A DNA stretch of 64,000 nt, taken from contig JACBWW010000018.1 in assembly GCA_020086605.1 (NCBI GenBank), positions 12,369,252 to 12,433,251 of the forward strand, written 5' to 3'. A program made the position numbers and the translations under genes. This document shows positions 12,301 through 24,105 of the stretch, piece by piece. The notes beneath the pieces are model-generated. The model worked only from the letters and a program-made list of their open reading frames with translations, did no database searches and was not told the DNA's origin. Numbering within the stretch: position 1 is the stretch's first letter; each line of letters starts with the position of its first letter. The stretch comes from Lanius collurio (lineage: Eukaryota; Chordata; Aves; Passeriformes; Laniidae).

Positions 12301-12760
12301 CCCACAGAGGCAAAGGAGACAATCAGCCCTACAGTTAACTGTGAATTTAAGTATGAAAACCAGCAGTGTGCAGAAGATATTGCAGGGTGGAAGCAAACTC
12401 TCTCCTGCCTTTTATAGAATCTAGGAATTTAAAAAAGCAACACCAACAACCTTTCTGTGTGAGTGGTCCCATGTATGAGGAAACTATATGTGAATCAATA
12501 ATAATTATAGTAGGAGTATTGATGAAGACTCAGAGAACTGTCCATATTTTTAAAGGATAATGATAAATGGTTTGACAATGCTGTTTGTGGGATTGAATAA
12601 ACAATTCAGCCTATCACAGCTGTTGGGTTTCACCCAGCATTTAGGTGCTATTATGATCAGAAAAGCAACTCTGTAAAAATACCTTCCTACTCAAAAGAGC
12701 TGCTTCTTCTGTATTCTCTGAATCATTCCTGATACCTTTTCTGACAAAACAATTCATTAG
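9372..12760. other. Non-coding, intron-like or intergenic
   Basis: AT-rich sequence with short CA runs (for example near 10252-10262) and no supportable gene. Several minus-strand pseudo-exons exist. One at 11173-11230 has an excellent donor (AAGTG|GTGAGT) and an ATG in good context (AGAATGGCC) but only a fair acceptor. A minus acceptor near 11388 (GTGCATTTAACATCAG) opens about 34 codons that run to a stop beside AATAAA. Confidence 0.5.
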
Positions 12761-12761
12761 T

Positions 12762-12822
12762 ACTGGTAGCACAGCAGTGCTAATCCAGCTCCAGGAGGGA
12801 AGGCTGGATCCCAGTTTGTCTC
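12762..12822 (+). mobile_element. Possible tRNA-derived SINE fragment
   Basis: The sequence TAGCACAGCAGTGCTAAT looks like a degraded RNA polymerase III A box running into a tRNA-Ile-like anticodon arm. About 25 bp later GGCTGGATCCCAG resembles a B box (GGTTCGAATCC). Passerine birds are known to carry a tRNA-Ile-derived SINE (TguSINE1), and MIR is also tRNA-derived. I could not find the CR1-like tail expected of the former, so the call is tentative. Confidence 0.18.
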
Positions 12823-15800
12823 ACCATGATGAAGGGACAACTGGTACGTAGCCCAGATCCCTGCTAGAGGTGCGGTGTAGGGGCATGCAGGAAAACCATT
12901 CCCAGATACCTGTGATTAGGCACAATCACTATGTTTCTCTTGAAGACAAACACAAAAGCCTTCCAAAACCAACAAAGACCCTTGCTGAAACAGGGACAAG
13001 CAGAGGCATTTGCTCAAAAAGCACCCTCCATTGCAGTATGTCCCCTGCAAGTCCATGGCACTGCAGCAGACAGTCACTGCAACCAAATCTATTACCCGTG
13101 CCACCCTTTCCAGACAGTGAGTCAAGACAAAAACAATTTTTAAAGCAGAGGGGACTACTACTCATCACATTATTGCACATTTCAGAAACAAAGTGACCTT
13201 CAGTTGGGATAAATTGACATAGCCACACCAATTGCTTTGACTGATGCCAATAACTTTACTGATTACCCCACGCTTGATAAAGTGTGCCAAAAAGGAGCAA
13301 TTCCCTTACTGATGATCACTAAGTCAGGAAGGGCTTGGCAGCTCCTTGCAAACACAGTACTGCCAGTGCTTGCCAATTTATCCCTATGCTGCCTCACATT
13401 CTCCATAGGTAAAAGCCATTACATCATCAGTGTGCAAACAGCCACATGGCTTGTGAATATAAAATGGCAGTGGGACTTCTCCTATAGCAGGTGGATTACA
13501 ATGGAAAGTTTCCATACAACTGAGAAAGATAAACACCTGGGGGTTTGGTGTTCACTTTAGTGTAATCTTCAGACTTGAAAAGGAGCAGAAAAATGACATC
13601 TCTTATTTCTAAGGCTCTTTCAAATAAGGAATTTGAGTGAACATAAGGAAAGGCAAAATTAAAATACTTCTCACCTTAGACAATTTCAGTGTTTCCACAT
13701 TTGTAAGTGACCACCTTCTAGCAATTCTTTTTCATGCCAAGAGCATCCACTTTAAAGGACATAACCAGCAGAAAAACAAGTTTTCCTTCTATTCTAAAGT
13801 TTTCCCCAAGTGTCATTAGCATACTGAATGCAAAGCAACTCTAACCACTGTTGCGGACACTGTGCTCTATCTTGTGCAAATCAGGGAAGGGAAGAAGCTT
13901 ATTTCCTGATTAGCAATTCCTCAGTTGTAGTGGTGGGGAGGAAGAACCTGCCTACAAAAGTCATAGCTGTTAGGAAATATCAGCCTGTCTATAAACAGAT
14001 GGCTACTCCTCACGGGATACAGTCCTCTCCAGGAATGCTGCACTGAGTTCTGAACCTCTTCCAATGCAACCCTGAGCAGGCTGTGTTCCTAGCAAAGGTG
14101 AGAAAAGTTAGAAATGGAATGGAGCCAATCTGTGCATATAAAAGCTCTAAATTCATTACTCTCAATTAAAATGAATGAGGATAAGGATCGCTTCCAAGTA
14201 CATCAATCAAAGAAAGTACTTGCTGCAGGAAAACAGAAGACACTGGTGTATACACGAAGGAATTTATTCCCCTCTTCTAAAACATCTAAAAGAAAATGTG
14301 TGCAGGCAAATGTACGCAAAATGGGCAGTTTATTTTTCACTCGATAAGTTGCAACTGTCTAGGAATAATGGGTTAAATATCTAGAGTTATCTATTTTTGT
14401 TATTTTTAAAAATCCTCTTTAATAATGAAATATTTTTAGGCCTGCACACTTGATCTTACAAAAGAATAAGAAGGTAGCTCAAACCAGTGTTTTATGCCAT
14501 GTAAAACATAGGTAGGTATGTGATGCTTAGTAGGCAAGTATAGATTTGCCTCCAATTAATTTATTCCGTTAACTATTCTATTAAATTTGGGGTACCATAA
14601 GTATCCTTAACCCTTTCTGAAATCAACAGCCTGGGAAACTGCTGAGCACTGCAGAACTAGCTCCTCAGAGGCAAAAAAAAATCCTCAAACAAAACTAATG
14701 TGTCTTATTGCTGACAAAATACAGCCCTTTACAATACTGGTGCATTTCTCACTGTGGTTTTGCTTTGGGTTTTGGTGTTTGGGTTTTTTTTTCCATTGAT
14801 TGCAAGAGTCAGAATGTTGAGATAGTCCAGTACCTACCATACTATTGAAAATGTTACAACATATTACCACAGCTATGGAACTTCAGAAATTAGGATATCA
14901 AGGAGAGTTGCACAGGGGATACTAAAGCACTTGAGTAGGATGCCTGAGTAGGATGAGCTTCATTAGGAATTTGGAAGAGATGGAAAAAAGGCATTTTATT
15001 TCTAGTTCAGTTTATCTTATGGCATTGGAAATCCATGTTCATTATTTGTAAGGGAGTAACTGGTGTTTCTTTATGCAGGAAGAATACAGAGTCAGGCCTT
15101 CCATTAATGGAGATGTGTCAAGACCTTGTCATTTTTAAGGTTGTAATTTCACCTACACCATAAAGCACAAGAAATGTGCTTATTTCATTAGGTGTGGCAA
15201 AAAGGGGATTTAAATTTACTACATGCCTACAATCAGGCTTATAGAAAAAAAGAACCCAAAGTAGCAGCTGAGATGCATCAAAATAAGACAAGAGCCTTTC
15301 CCCATATTGAAAAATGCATGTAATCCTGCTCTGGGTGAACACCTCTTAGTGCTCCTAAGGGATGATTATCAGCTTTGGACAAGTTTAAACTTGACCTGCA
15401 GCACACCACAAGGATTTTAGATTTTCCCAGGATGACTTTCAGTTCAGGCCTTATTTTTAGGGTCACATAAGTAGCCTCCTTTGTCAGGTCACAATGCTGT
15501 CAGAAATTATGAACCCATGACATTTTCTCACACTGACATCATCACAAACCAGCTCTTGTTGGAGAGGGTTGGCACAAGACTTGTGGGACAAAGTGAAGAA
15601 AGCTGAAAACAACCTATGGCCCTGGTGGTGAAGTGCTCAGAAGGAAGGATGGGTGATAACAACTTTGAACCTAAGCTGATCAGGCCAGGGAAGCTGGAGC
15701 TAAAGCCAATGTATCTCCCACCTTCACATGTCCATTGACTGCTTCAGGAAAACTGTGCCGCCAGCTGCTAACATCCATACTGTACAAGCACAACTCATTT

Positions 15801-18779
15801 GCAGGCTGCAAGCCCCAGCTGCCCTTGTTTTCATACCTCCAAGCTTGTTTCACAAGGCAAAGAGCACTTACAGATATGCTGTGCAGGTCTCATTTTTCTG
15901 TCTGGCACTCCACTAGATCTGTAATGGGAAAATTTACCGATGAGGGCTGTAAACAGACACCTAGACACAATTTAAACAGGCCATTGGACACTGCACTGAA
16001 CTTCAGAGCAGGAAGAGCTGCTTCTTCAAACTGTGCTATAAGGCTTTCTTATCTATAGGAACTAACAGTCCAAAACTCAACAACTATGACTAAAAATCTC
16101 ACAAAAGCTGAACTAACCTCTGCTAGGATGCATACCAGTCTACCAGGAGAAACTGATTCTTGCAGAGGAAAAAAATGAAAATTATAGATGAGGAAAATTA
16201 AGGAAAAGAGAAGGTGCAAAAGTATAAGAAAAGGCCATCACAGAAAGACTCCATGTGGTAGAAAACAATATTCCTTAAAAAACCTTAGGAACAAAATAAG
16301 TTCTTTTTTTTTAATATTTACATACTAGCTGAGTTCTCCTGAAAATTTTAATTCTATAATAAAATTCAATAAAAATTTAGACAGAAATCATAAAGAGATT
16401 TATAAGGAAAAGAGTAGGCACATAAGGTCTTTAATGTAGCCACAGAAGTTATCTCCCTGGTGGCCATTTTTAGCATAAATGTTACTATATATACATCTAG
16501 TACTACCACAGGTCTCATTAACAGCTGTTCAGGTAGAGCTGTGAATTGAGACATACAGAGACTGTTGCAGAGGGCAGGCTTTAAAGATAAAGACTTCAAG
16601 AACTGTGAATAATTTAAGACATAATGCTAGACTCAGGACTCCCCAAATTCAATTTGTCAGTGACTCTGCAACTTACTAAAATATCTTTGAGGAAGTACTG
16701 AGGTTTGTAGGATAGTTTGGGTCTGCCACTTATTAAAACTAAGAAGGGTCTGCATTGACTTTTGCATTTGGTTTGAGGCTTGGATCCAGGAGATTATTTT
16801 GGGTTCCTAAACACAAGCTTCCTTTGTCACAGGAAAAAACCACTGCATTACTTTCTGCCCAAATCTACATCAGTAACAGGAAACTATGTTCATGTTCTTC
16901 CCCCTCCTGCTCTAGAAGCAACTGGTGACAGCTCAAACAAGGATCAAGACTCATTAGCAGCACCCTCAGCCTCCTGACTCCCACATCACACCCCGTGCTC
17001 CAGAGCCCAAGTCTTCACTGGGACTGCTAAGTGCCACTGAGATATAAATAGCATCTTACAGTAACACCATAATTAAAACACATATGCTTATGCACAAGCA
17101 TACTTCCAGAAACTCTACCTTCATTAATTCATTTACAGTTCCTTCCTATACACCAAAAATTTCACAACTTAGTCCCACTGGACTTCTCAAAGTTGATTTA
17201 ATGGCAGAGCCCTCTTGAGAACTCCTAAGAGAATTCACTAATTCACTTATGGAATATTTACTTGGATAAGTATCAGTACTTCATGCATATATTTTCCATA
17301 ATATATTTTCAGATAAAGTTCTCAAACATATAACCTGCTCATCTATCATTCTTGCCCCCTTTATCTTGAATTTAGATATACTCATATGAACTGCTTGTAT
17401 CTTTTGGTCTAAAATTACTGTTTCACCATGAGTCTCTCACTCACTGAAAAAAAATGTAGTAATGTTCCATTTAAATGATTTTTTTCTATTCCAAATAAAC
17501 ATAAGCATCTTATCAGCATTGCTTAAGCAAAATAAAGAGTGGATGAAAGCTGCAAGACAGTTCCCATAACGTGACTGTGCTTGATGCCATAAAGGTGTGG
17601 GAACACTAGATGGCAATAACTACTGTGTACGGATCTTTAAATACAAATTTACTTTTACTCCTATTACAACACTGTCTATAGTGAAGGCAATATTATTTAG
17701 AAAGCACCATATTGCACCCCAATAAAACTACAGACAAAAATCCCACCACCACAACCTACCCCCAAAAAATACCAGCTGTGGTTCAGGGGTACTTTTAGGT
17801 TCTTTTAAACCAAGAGACTTCCTCAAAGGATTAGCCTTCAATTTAGGTTTCAGCAGCATTTCGCAGTAACCTCTACTTGAGTATGAATCAAGTAGGTATT
17901 TTTGTTATAAGATTCAAAAGTTACTGTAGAAGAAAAAGCATTAAGATCAGAAATAGCAAAACATTGCTGAAGTGTTCTCATTCCTAATTGAATATTTATT
18001 TAATCTTTTGGCACATAAAGCAAATGCGTAGAATGCACAAGCATCACAAAATAATGAAATTTTTTCATTAAGATAATGCTCTGTAAGAGCATCAATAATA
18101 CTTTAAAAAAAGAACACTTTACAATTTTGTTATTCAACATCAGTATATCCAAGAGACTTAATAAGTATCAGGCGATGGAGTTCATTTAGGAATCTGTACT
18201 AGAACTTTGAATAACTCAAAATCCCATGGTGAACTACATGAAGAACTAGGGTAAGACTACGAGTGTCATGAGAAAAAAAAGTTCTCGAGATTGGTTTGTA
18301 ACGTAGAAATATTAAAATGCAGAAACTTATATCAGTGTTCTGAGAAATGTATCCCCAAGTCAGTTAACTGCTGTTTGCACCCTGACAGTGTTTAGGAAGC
18401 CTGGCCATGGACCAGGGTCCTGCAGGAAACTGTGGAGCTACCAAAGGAGGAGCTTCTGTCCACAGACCTTACAACCTGGTCACCAAGGCGAGTGTTTATC
18501 TCACTTGGCTTCTGCTGGGTGAAGTTATCTATTAGAGCCGCTCACTTGTCCACTCCAAGTTGCTCCAGCTCCTCCTGAAGAGGACTAAAGCATTTCCAAA
18601 GTGATTTAACCCAGTACCTGGGTTACCTGGAGGAGCCAGGTTCGAGGTAGATATTTTCCCCACAGAGGACATTTATAAAACGTTAAGTGTTTAAAGACTG
18701 CATACAGGGATTCGTCTCACCCTAGTTTTCCTTGGAATGTCCTCCAGGAGCACAGTAACCCCTTGATGGTGAAGCAGGG
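12823..18779. other. Non-coding, intron-like or intergenic
   Basis: There is no supportable gene. From about 12870 to 13560 the sequence is a little richer in G+C, and frames of about 100 codons are open on both strands, without splice or start support. The rest is AT-rich. A 12-bp near repeat (TGAGTAGGATG twice near 14933-14955) is the only other local repetition I noted. Confidence 0.5.
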
Positions 18780-18900
18780 CTGGGAGGGCCAGTGAAAGGC
18801 ACAGCCGCCCCCATTAGCGGGGAGGACCGGGGCTGCGGAACCTAAGGAGATAAAGGACTGAGCAGCAAAGCAATCGGCGGTGCCGCAGCCCCGGGAGCAG
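18721..18900 (-). other. Possible untranslated first exon reading out of the CpG island
   Basis: On the minus strand the island runs into sequence that ends with a splice-donor match, AACTAGG|GTGAGAC, with the intron starting at 18720. A GC box (ATGGGGGCGGC, near 18804-18814) lies inside. A small frame starting at that ATG stops after about 30 codons, just before the donor, so the exon would be untranslated or carry only an upstream ORF. I found no comparable donor on the plus side of the island, which favours minus-strand transcription. The transcription start cannot be seen from sequence alone. Confidence 0.22.
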
Positions 18901-19065
18901 CGCGGGTGCCCGCCTGCCCCCGGCCGCTCGGGGGTCTCAGCCGCGGGACCGCGGACGCGGGACCGCGCTCGGAGCGCTGCGCTCCCAACTGCGGCCTCGC
19001 AGCGCCACCTGCCGGCCCCGCCCGGCAGCGCAGCCCGGAGCGCCCGCCGGGGCACGGGCGAGAGG
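18780..19065. promoter_or_regulatory. Short CpG island, probable promoter
   Basis: I counted about 38 CpG dinucleotides in roughly 285 bp, densest at 18901-19020, in a window otherwise very poor in CpG. The segment is strongly GC-rich, contains CCGCGG and GCGC clusters and a GC-box-like ATGGGGGCGG on the minus strand, and has no TATA box that I can see. In vertebrates such islands usually mark promoters kept unmethylated in the germ line. A minus-strand donor at 18720 suggests transcription toward lower coordinates, where the candidates at 5835-6009 and 507-699 lie. Open frames of 125-141 codons across it are expected from the base composition alone and I do not call them. Confidence 0.7.
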
Positions 19066-22000
19066 GGCTGGGTTTTAAAAGAATTTGGATTCATTTGAAA
19101 CCCGCAGGACTTCCTGAGAAAATAATACTCTGCTTTCTACATGGATCTGCCTCAAATCGGGTGGTTTCCTTGCCTGCCTCAAAAACGGGGAACGTGTTTG
19201 AATGTATCTGTTTAATTGAAGATGTAACTAAAAATAAAAGGGATCTGCCTCAACTTTTATATTCCTCCTCCAAAAAAAAAAAAAAAATCATAAACCAATT
19301 AATCTTTGGAGAGTGCAGCTATTGCCTATGAAGCAAAGGCTGGAATAACGATTCAACTTAAGGAAAACTCTCTTTTAGTCAGATATAGTGATTAAACGTG
19401 TCTAACACACTTATCAAAAAAATGATCCGTTTAAACATAAGCCTATGTGTTTTCTAGACACCTACAGCTGTGTGGGTTAATGTTTATAGCCAGCCACCTC
19501 AGTATTTACTAAACCCAGGAGCTCAGCAAGGCCTGGTGAACTTCCTTGGCCCAGCACTTCTGAGCAGACAACTCCACTGTCATCTGATTTCTGCAGAAAT
19601 CCTTCTGCCTCCCCGATACACTAGAACTCATTCTCTTGTAAAAACCCCAGCATATGTATGAACCTTCCCACATGATATGGCAGGGAAGGAAGAGGAGTTC
19701 AATCTAAATTTATTCTTTCAGAAAAACACTAAACTCAAAGTATAGTTTTGTTTTTCCAAACAGTAATTTATGAGAACCCATTAAAACTCTTCTCTCCTAA
19801 GAAAACCAGCAAATCAAACATGGAAGAAAACAGAAACGCAAAAAGGAGAGGATAAAGAAACTTCACCAGTATGTTTTTTATTAAATCATGGGAAAAAATA
19901 ACTTTCCATCCTGATCTTTCCTTCACACCAAAAAAACCAAACAGATCTATATTAGCCCAAGAATAGACATTTATATTGTAGTCTGTAAAGCAAAGTTTCA
20001 CAAGCAGTCAATAACTCAAAGCAAGATCAGCAAAGAAACATTTAGATGACTGTTCCAATTTTTGTCTCACTGCCTGTAATACAGACTTAGAAAAAGATTA
20101 CAAAAAATAAATAAGCTCTACAGAAATAGATATCCTGAATACATGCGAAACACATATTATAAAATTTTGTATGTGTATCAGTTACATATGCTGCTGTCTA
20201 GAGATGTTAGAATCCAAAGGAGCCTGGGAGAAGTCTGCTGCAGTCCCACGCAGCTGAGTTCAACTGTCACACTGAGGACATAAAACCACTCACCATCCAC
20301 AATGGGAGAGACTGTAGGGCTTTCCCAGCTCCCAAGTGCCAGAGAGCAAACAGTTCAGACCAATTAAGGACCATGGCAATGGCTCTGAAGGTTTGCTCCT
20401 TTCTGTGTCTGTGTATCCAGGTCCAAACCTTCATTTTACAAAGGAAATAATATTTTCTGCTAATTCTCTCTAGATCTGAAAGTCATCTGGGATCACCATC
20501 ACCATAGTGAAAGCAAGGCTAACAATCATTATATTATCAGTAAGGGAAACCAGTTCTCCTTCCAGTATCTGTAGGCCTTGCAGTCTGAAAGGAATTACAA
20601 AGCAATACATTTAAGTACATGGATTGAGGAAAATAGGTGGGTCTCACATTCAGGTGTGCAACAGTTTCACTGAGAAAAAAATAACTTTCTTGCCCTAAGG
20701 TTGCTATCACACAAGAATTTCAGAAACAAATAACAGGGAAAGTGTTATTTATTTCCATAATTCCTGACACGTGACATGAGTAACAGTCACCTGCTAAACA
20801 GATTGCAACAAACAAACAGATAAAGTAAGAAAAGGGACAGCAAGAACAACTGTGACTTTCAGAGCTCCAATACTGTTCCCCTCTGCAGCAGGAACTCTAA
20901 TGAAGCGTTTTCTATTGTCTGTGCTTACAAAAAAACTTTAATTCACTCTTCTTATTTTCAAAATTTTCTCAAAAAAATAATGTTGCTCATAGAAAGCAAA
21001 CAATATTTCTAATGACCAGAGACAGAAATTCTGATGCTATATCACCACAAAACAGCTTCTCTCCTCTTCTCAGAACTTCATGTTGTAAGTTGCCAAATCA
21101 GATGAGACAAGAAAGGAAAGGTGTGGGAAAGGTATGAGAATCTAGAAATGCAGAATGTTTCTGCCATTCACAGAAAACCAAATTACTTTCAGCTGGGGGA
21201 AAGAATCTTGCTAAAAATAGACTCCAGAGGTTGTCTTTGTATCTTTTTCCTTGGCTTTCACTATGTTGTCAGAAGGGGCATAAATACCTCTGGGAAAAAC
21301 TGCTTGGACAGAGCTCGACAGCTTAACCTTTTCCCTGTATTTCAATTCCTTGGTTTACCTACAGCGTGTCTGTACTTACAGTAGCAGCCCCACCTTAGAG
21401 GCACTGGTTTAGGAAGCATCTCTGAGCATTTCCTCGCTACAGAAAATGGCTCCAAATTAAAGCCTCTCTCAATCAGGAAGCAGTTAAAGCCCGCTGAAAG
21501 CAAAGCCTCGCTGAGCAGCAGGCAGTGCTGGCAGCACAATGGAACAGAGACCAGAGCATGCACCTCACTATCTGTCAGCCACCCTTTCTAGCATCAGACT
21601 AAAGAGACCCACTGAAGTCAATGAAAAGGTTTCCATGGAAATCAATGAGGTCTCAGTAAGGCTGTAAAGATGCATCATTAATTTTTTCAGCCTCACTTTC
21701 ACACACATCCATTCCCTCTCTAATATCAGTTCTTATACTATTTATATAACTCAGGATCTAATCAAGACATGTACTCCTACTTGCTGGGAACTGAAAAGAT
21801 CATGCTGATTTGTTACTTATTTTTTAATATTTAGGAGGTACCCAGTTACACTGTGGATATGGGCTCCATGAGAGCCTGTTCAGAGACACTGAGAAGCAGA
21901 GAAGCAGTTTGGGTATCTGCATGCAAGAACTTTTACATCTAAAAACCTACCACATAGTTGCCCAAGAAAAAATTGCTTAAAACCTAGACAGTGGAATTTA

Positions 22001-22514
22001 AATATTGCAATCACTGTGTTATTAATACCCAGAACAAGGCCTAATTTTTTGTTGGTTAATATAAATCTCATTAATAAAACACCAAAAGAGACAGCATTGG
22101 TAAGCATCTTCCCTCTAAACATAATATAGTTAAAAATCTATTTAAAATCTCCTCTTTTTTCTGCCTATACAACATTGCTTTGTTAAAACAAAGTTTCTTC
22201 AGAAGAATGTCCATAAAGTTGTTGGTTTATTGCTTCTGCTCCTTTTTTAATTCACAGATGCTAGTATACATAAAAGAGTTGAGAAGCATGGAAATTAATA
22301 ACTGCAGAAGCTGTGAGATGCTAATAGCATTGTATTTCACAAGACTAAAGTGTCTGCAACATAGACTGTATCAGTATTGCAAAGTACAGCACAAACTATA
22401 AGAAAAGATTTTAAATTATTTACCTTTCTACTTCAGCACAAATGTCCTATAACCAATTATCATGAGATATTGCCTAGAAATTAACCAGTCATCTTGTGTT
22501 TCTATCTCCAGATT
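19066..22514. other. Non-coding sequence
   Basis: It holds a run of 15 A at 19272-19286 and otherwise unremarkable AT-rich sequence. A minus acceptor near 19999 (GAAACTTTGCTTTACAG) has no matching good donor. Confidence 0.5.
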
Positions 22515-22700
22515 TACAATTAGTAATGCTATTAATGTGGATCCTGTACTTAGCATCACTAATTACATTGCTATGAACTAATGGTGTTAAAAATAGCAAT
22601 AGCCATCAACTACCAATTAATGCTTAATGAGACCGTATAAACCCTGGCATTGTAATGAATTTCCAAATTATTGTTTCTCATGTGTCTCTTGAAATCATAC
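22515..22700. promoter_or_regulatory. Candidate conserved non-coding element
   Basis: This AT-rich but complex stretch carries repeated homeodomain-type cores: CAATTAG near 22518, ATTAATG near 22531, CTAATTAC near 22559 and CCAATTAATGCTTAATG near 22614. It has no low-complexity runs. That texture resembles deeply conserved developmental enhancers. There is no alignment behind the call. Confidence 0.2.
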
Positions 22701-23734
22701 AAAAATGTGTTTAACCTATGAAGGCAGGCAGTGAATAAAAACATATTTATCACGAAATTTTTACAGGAACAATAGGAAACTGCTTAAGGATTCATCTACA
22801 CCTTTCAGGCAAGTAAGCAGTCAAACAGAGATACACTTTTCAGCTAAATACTCAAATTTTTATGGAGATAAAAGATACGGTGGTCATTGAGTTGTTTAAC
22901 TGTTGCAGTCTTAAGCAGAGCAGGGCAAGAGCCTAAAATGCAGGAAGGCTGTGAATACTGTAAATAGCATTAATAAACTGCTTTTGTGTTGAGCTGTTGG
23001 AATGTAGAGTAACACCCACTTTTTCCACACCAAACAGGTTTTGGTCCATGAAATACTGTGATAGGCAAGTCAGAAGAATATCCCCATTGTCTGCATCATA
23101 AAATACAGCAGATGTGGTTTACTCCAGCAACTTTTAGAAGTTAGGATGCACTTTAAGTCATGAAACCTGGATCTGCTGTGCCTTGGTGGAAGGAAATAAA
23201 GATCCACTACAGATCTGATCTCTGGGGTACAATACAAGGCCAGGATGGATCCAGGGCTGGAAGTTAAATGCAGAGAAAACAAGGGGAAAGAGTAGACAGG
23301 AACAAGAAGGAAGAATACTGAAAGCAAGTGGGAAAATCTGATTAGCTGGGAGGTTCAAAAGAGATCCTTGTTTAGCAGGACAAACTAAACTAGACAACAC
23401 TGACATATCTATGCAGTGTTGATACAGGTTTTGACATAAGCTCAAAATTGTGGATTTGCTGCTGTTCCCTGCCAGGTGGGCACTCACTTTGAACCCTGGC
23501 ATACCAACAGCACTTAAAATGGAGCATCAGCATTGTGAAGCAACGACAGATAAGGAAACAAATACTGCCAAAATGGGGAAGGTCACCTTTCTGGGAAGGA
23601 GCCCGTTGGATAAAACCCCTGGAACAAATGACCCTTGGAGCCGAAATCCTGCCACAAGGGAACCACCTTTAATGCAAACTTTGAGAGTTGAGAGAGATGA
23701 CTGCTAGAGCAGTGAAGGCAGAAGCACAAAATTA
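22701..23734. other. Non-coding sequence
   Basis: I see no gene. Overlapping minus frames at 23070-23502 have no supporting signals. Confidence 0.45.
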
Positions 23735-24105
23735 TACAGTTTTATTCAAAAATGTAAGAATGGGCATAGGATGAAGGATAGGAAGACCAAACATGCTGCA
23801 GGTGATAGCCAATCTGAGCAGCCCTGAGAGAGCCACCAAGGAGCACAACCTGACCTGCCACCAAGGGGCACAGCAGCTCCCTCCCTGCAGGGATGTGTGG
23901 GCAAGGGGACCTGGGGGAGCACAGCTCTGCAGGGCAAATGCAGCCGGGGGACACCAGGAGCAGCTCTTCCCTCCACAGAGCAGTGTAGGGGGGGATCCAA
24001 CCTCACAGCTCCACGTGCCAAGCGTGACAAGCTGGGGGAGCAGCCCGGGTGCTCTGTCAGCATGAGCTTTCCCAGGGGACACTTCCAAGCGTTCTATTGT
24101 TCACC
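23735..24105 (-). other. GC-rich block upstream of a minus-strand poly(A) signal: possible 3' end or solo LTR
   Basis: Read on the minus strand, about 350 bp of GC-rich sequence leads into AATAAA (plus coordinates 23741-23746), followed within 25 bases by the GT-rich stretch ATAATTTTGTGCTTCTG. Together these form a complete-looking polyadenylation site. The block could be the last exon of a non-coding transcript, a retrocopy tail, or the U3-R part of a solo LTR. I looked for TG...CA ends and a target-site duplication and found none that match. Frames of 70-118 codons are open in several phases on both strands, which points to base composition and not coding. Confidence 0.28.

Noticed and set aside
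18717..19331. Frames of 125 and 141 codons across the CpG island
   Set aside because: GC-rich sequence has few stop codons. The peptides are Pro/Arg/Gly/Ala-rich on both strands, as composition alone predicts.
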